Assembly: GCA_949318235.1 (NCBI GenBank)
Contig: OX439133.1
Location: 17,047,099 to 17,111,098, forward strand
From: Ecdyonurus torrentis
Taxonomy: Eukaryota > Arthropoda > Insecta > Ephemeroptera > Heptageniidae
Direction of reading: 5' to 3'
DNA length: 64,000 bases
Positions 60,477 to 64,000 of the stretch are shown piece after piece. A program made the translations under genes and the position numbers. How positions within the stretch are numbered: the first letter of the stretch is position 1; every line of letters starts with the position of its first letter. The notes under the pieces are model-generated. The model did no database searches. It worked only from the letters and a program-made list of their open reading frames with translations, and was not told where the DNA came from.

Positions 60477-60748
60477 CTCATATTTAAGAGCTGCCATTTT
60501 GTTGGTCAGGAATACATAGGCCAGCTTAGGAAAAACGTCATTTTTAATATTTTAATAGCAAAAGATGCTTCAAACCTCCATCAAGGCCTTATTTCTAGCT
60601 CCTAATAAGCTCGAAGAATATGATAAAAGTTTGTTCAGTTGAAATAAACTCTATTTATAAGAAAAAATTAGAAGAATTGATGCTGGACAATGCATAAGGC
60701 ACCACAAACATGGCGTCAATTCGCAAGGATGTGCAAGGGGTCTATAAT
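60477..60748 (+). mobile_element. Family I element, copy 3
   Basis: GGTTGCACTCATATTTAAGA, GGAATACATAGGCCAGCTTA, TTATTTCTAGCTCCTAATAA, GATGCTGGACAATGCATAAG, AAACATGGCGTCAATTCGCA, AGGATGTGCAAGGGGTCTATA. 272 bp, the best reference copy. Confidence 0.75.
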
Positions 60749-60905
60749 TAATTGAATATATATTAATAATTAAAATAAGGTATGTTAATACAGGTGTAAT
60801 TTTTGTGTGTTAAAATGATCATTAGCGAACTGTGAAACATTTTTTGTAATAGATTTTCATGGACTTGTTTTAAAAATATTTAAAATCGCTAGAAATGCAA
60901 ATTTA

Positions 60906-61227
60906 TTAAAGGAATAGACCAGAAAAAGAACAATAGCAGTTATATCACAATACACTTGCTAGGATTTACATAAATAACATTACATAGTGTTCAACTGTAG
61001 TACTCAAAAATTTTGACTTATGCAACCCGCACAACTTTTTCCTACTAATATTATTATTGTTTCTTACGTCATAAACAGAAATATTTAAGCGCATTGTTTA
61101 ATTTACATTTTTAGCATTTTTTTATAGGGCCACATTTATAATCTGGTATCAGTTTTGGAGATCACATTTTGTATTTTTAATCTTTAAAAAAAAAAAAAAA
61201 AAAGTTTCATGCGTTCTATGCCTTTAA
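60906..61227 (-). mobile_element. Solo TTAA-3 element, inverted
   Basis: TTAA at both ends (60906-60909 and 61224-61227). Left AGGAATAGACCAG, right inverted AGGCATAGAACGCATG. The central TGACGTCA is degraded to TTACGTCA. Confidence 0.8.
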
Positions 61228-61448
61228 TAAAAATTTATACGCTCAATTGAAGTAAATCATGATATTCTCCTATATCAGTGAATCTTTTTATGTCTCACTC
61301 ATATACACGAAATTATTCTCGTTTCTTTCACTACTTCATAGTTTTTTTTCTTAAAAGAACTATAAAATTCTTGTAACTTCAATATTTCTATACCGAAGGC
61401 GTGCTACTCCTTTATCAAAGGTTTTTTCTACATCACACATCCACCGGT

Positions 61449-61450
<2 letters not shown>

Positions 61451-61529
<79 letters not shown>
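61451..61529. repeat. (CT)n microsatellite
   Basis: About 39 perfect CT units. Confidence 0.95.
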
Positions 61530-61531
<2 letters not shown>

Positions 61532-61570
61532 AGTATTTCCAAAAAAGAGTTCAACTTAAGTATATAAATA

Positions 61571-61915
61571 TTAAAGGCATAGACAACATGAAAACACTGC
61601 AATTTACATCACAAAACACTTGATGAGACTTACATAAATAACTTTAGTTTGTCTCAAAAACCAACTGTTGCGCCGTAGCAGTGAATTTTCTTTCCTTTTC
61701 TTTCCTGCATGCAATCCGCACAACATTTTCATACAAGTTTTCGCCTGTTTCTGACGTCATAAACAGAAATATTCACAGAAATTGCATTGGTTTTTCACGC
61801 TCTCTTTTGGGGTCACATTTTTATTCTGGAAAAAAGTTAACATCAGTTTTGTACATCCCATTTTGTGTTAAATGAATAAAAAGAACGTGCTGTGTCATGT
61901 TTTCTATGCCTTTAA
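61571..61915 (-). mobile_element. Solo TTAA-3 element, inverted, well preserved
   Basis: TTAAAGGCATAGACAACATG at the left and, inverted from the right, TTAAAGGCATAGAAAACATG: 19 of 20 identical. TTTCTGACGTCATAAACAG near 61750. 345 bp. This copy defines the family ends. Confidence 0.88.
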
Positions 61916-62118
61916 ATATGTAAAACATGAACTGACAAATTATAATAGTTTAATTGAAAAATGTTATCGCACTATTTCGTTATCTTTATAAGCCAAGAAA
62001 ATGGGAAGCATCCGGTTTTTTGAGAAAGACGAGAAGAAATTAGTAAGTTAGGTCAAGGATATAGCAAAAATTCCATTCTAAATATATAAAACTAAAAAAA
62101 ATAGTCGTATTATCTAAT

Positions 62119-62460
62119 TTAAAGGCATAGACCACAACATAGACAACAACATATGCTTATTAATAATTAAAAACAAATTGGGATCTTCAAAATCAATGAC
62201 AATTTTTACCAAAATGTAAATATGACCCTATAAGAAAGCGTGAAAATACTGTAAAGTATACCGTATTTGCGTGACCGTTGCAGTTTCTATGACGTCAGAA
62301 ACATGCATAAATAAGTTTAAAAATGTGTTGCTAATTTTAAATTTTCTGATCACTGCTATATTTGACTCTATTTAGTTGAGTTTTACGACTATCTATGTAA
62401 GTCCCATCAAGTGATTTGTGATATAAATGCTTATGTGTTTATTCTGGTGTATGCCTTTAA
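62119..62460 (+). mobile_element. Solo TTAA-3 element, well preserved
   Basis: TTAAAGGCATAGACCACAAC at the left, inverted TTAAAGGCATACACCAGAAT at the right. TATGACGTCAGAAACATGC near 62289. 342 bp, only about 200 bp from the inverted copy at 61571-61915; together they could form a large hairpin. Confidence 0.85.
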
Positions 62461-62933
62461 AATATATTTTATTTCACGTGCAAGAAAACAATACATCTCA
62501 AAATCTGAAAATTTTCAATACGGAAGCAAAAGAAACAAAACTTCCATTGAATGAAGTAGGGGTGAAAGTCGAGTTTTATTTCTCGATATTTTTCCACCTG
62601 TTCGACGTTGCTAATTAGTTGCTACCTGTTCTGCTCTCCATACTTTTATCTATATACTTCAGTATATAATTATAAGACTTGTCAATAATTAATTTTAAAC
62701 TTTTATTACATATCAAAGTTTCTCAGCGTATTATTAAGTATTACTTTTAGAAATTTTTGTACTTATATTTTTTTTATTAATTATTTTTTTCTTTTTTAAT
62801 TTAACTTTTTATATTCAATAATTTTTTATTAACTTAATTTATTTTTAAAAAAAACCTGTTATTGTTTGCGATTAAACTTTTTTACGGGTATATTTACGCA
62901 TACATACCTCATTTTTCTTACATTTGCTAGTTT
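62461..62933. other. AT-rich sequence, nothing recognised
   Basis: No gene or element recognised. Confidence 0.5.
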
Positions 62934-63065
62934 TATAGGGTGTATCCGCATGACGTCATATTTAATGCACTTGGAGGCCATACTGGAGTAGTGAATAACA
63001 TTGCTGAGCATAGGACAAACTTCGTTTAAGGCAATTTTCTTTGGAAAAAAGAGACATATTTTTGT
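62934..63065 (+). mobile_element. TA-1 element, left part
   Basis: TATAGGGTGTATCCGCATGA, TGACGTCATATTT at 62950, CACTTGGAGGCCATACTGG, GCTGAGCATAGGACAAAC. Joined at about 63066 to a fragment related to the insertion at 18.03 kb (TTTGTCATTCTGAGAGCC). Confidence 0.75.
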
Positions 63066-63115
63066 CATTCTGAGAGCCGTACAATAACGTAGTTAAAATA
63101 TACAACACTGAAATA

Positions 63116-63606
63116 ATTTTAAAAAAGTCGGGGACTAGATAGTTTAAACAAATTGGGGTTCTGTGTCATTTTCCAGTAGTGTGTTTTTGATTGTATTGTA
63201 TCTCACCACCGATAATAACAACTGAAAAGTTATGCAATGAGTTTTATGTGAAATCCGCTCAAGAGTACTAAAGGCAGATCTGTAAATAAATATGATATTT
63301 ATAATGTCTGATTTACAAACACTGATTTGTAATTTTAAAAAACAAGAACGAATGGCCATATAAGTTTAACCCAGTAAATTTAGTAAAATTTACCCAAATC
63401 TGAGTAAATAAATGTTCTCCGTGTATATTATTAGTATGTAAAAAGCCTCGCATGACAAACGTTGAGGTTGCTAGCGGTGGTTTATATAGTTTTGTCTTTG
63501 CCACAATATTGTGAGCAGATATATTGCACATTCCACAACCTTACTTCACATGCCGAGTTGTGTGTGTCATTGGAAACTAGAACAAAAATCACTTTTAATG
63601 TTTCGG

Positions 63607-63645
<39 letters not shown>

Positions 63646-63828
63646 TATAAAATTTATTTAAGTTAAAGAGGAAGTTCAGGGGTTACAAGATGGCTTCTTC
63701 AATGTTAGATAATGAGAAGAACTGTTCATTGACTCACATATGATGACCCAAAGCCCTTCCGTAGCCCCATGGTAGCCCCGTTAACTTGCGCTAATTCTGC
63801 GAGAGATGCTACGCGCTGCAACAGTTTC
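63116..63828. other. Sequence without recognised features
   Basis: 63660-63828 is less AT-rich (CCCAAAGCCCTTCCGTAGCC) but shows no recognisable frame. A 37-bp poly(T) at 63608-63644 may mark the end of an inverted retroposon. Confidence 0.4.
63608..63644. repeat. Poly(T) run
   Basis: 37 consecutive T. Confidence 0.95.
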
Positions 63829-64000
63829 TATAGACCCCTTGCACATCCTTGCGCTTTGACGCCATGTTTGTGATGTCTAATGCATTGTCCAGCATAGGGG
63901 AAACATAATTTCTCCTAATTTTTTACTTAAACAGAGTTTATTTCAACTGAAAGAATTTTTCTCATATTCTTCGAGCTTATTAGGAGCTAGAAATAAGGCT
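63829..64000 (-). mobile_element. Family I element, copy 4, cut by the window end
   Basis: TATAGACCCCTTGCACATCC, TTGCGCTTTGACGCCATG, TTGTCCAGCATAGGGG, CTTATTAGGAGCTAGAAATA; inverted relative to 60.5 kb. Confidence 0.75.

Overview
This is a very AT-rich (about three quarters A+T by eye) nuclear window from an invertebrate animal. It has no operons, no closely packed ORFs and no rRNA or true tRNA genes. It does contain non-LTR retrotransposons, SINE-like copies, many terminal-inverted-repeat (TIR) elements and long microsatellites. The decayed DDE transposase at 54.9-55.7 kb and the R1/I-like LINE at 2.1-4.9 kb are of types I associate with arthropods, but neither settles the phylum. No intact host gene is present. 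The only host-gene candidate is a 121-bp exon-like block at 54391-54511 that reads like a piece of tropomyosin.

From 1 to about 38.6 kb the window is a degenerate head-to-tail array of some 25 copies of one composite repeat, all in + orientation, with units of roughly 0.3-1.6 kb before later insertions. The composite unit has a fixed order: an AT-rich core; a motif like CAGCTGCTGCGGGATTTGA; an optional TTAA-flanked module ('TTAA-1', about 400 bp); a TA-flanked module ('TA-1', about 305 bp, ends GGGTGTAT); a spacer of about 85 bp; a second TTAA-flanked module ('TTAA-3', about 340 bp, ends AGGCATAGA); and the core again. TA-1 and TTAA-3 also occur alone between 39 and 63 kb, where their ends can be read. 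The unit is therefore a nest of MITE-like elements that was later amplified as a block.

The array acts as a trap in which neighbouring paralogous units give the empty site. Insertions visible this way include: a 2.8-kb 5'-truncated LINE with a perfect 15-bp target duplication; two TTAA-2 elements; a 2.66-kb TTAA element with long TIRs; a 2.5-kb element; a 236-bp hAT-type MITE; a 163-bp MITE within a TA microsatellite; near-perfect palindromic MITEs at 26.6 and 28.4 kb; and a SINE-bearing insertion at 33.9-34.7 kb. Private junctions shared by distant units (5.0/27.0, 7.5/24.1, 8.4/36.3, 10.7/37.8 kb) show that multi-unit blocks were duplicated.

From 38.6 to 64 kb the array core is absent. This part is a patchwork of solo TA-1, TTAA-3 and 'family I' elements, a 1.58-kb hAT-like element with a perfect 8-bp target duplication, a 5'-truncated LINE on the minus strand (47.7-49.1 kb), a SINE-like copy with an 11-bp duplication, a DDE-transposon deletion derivative, four 200-226 bp (ATTC)n/(ATGA)n arrays, and AT-rich DNA in which I recognise nothing.

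The least expected signals are the density of the palindrome TGACGTCA (about 27 perfect copies by eye, most carried by the MITE modules), the dominance of TTAA targets with purine-rich AGG/GGG termini (Kolobok-like rather than piggyBac-like), and the nested, co-amplified architecture of the array.
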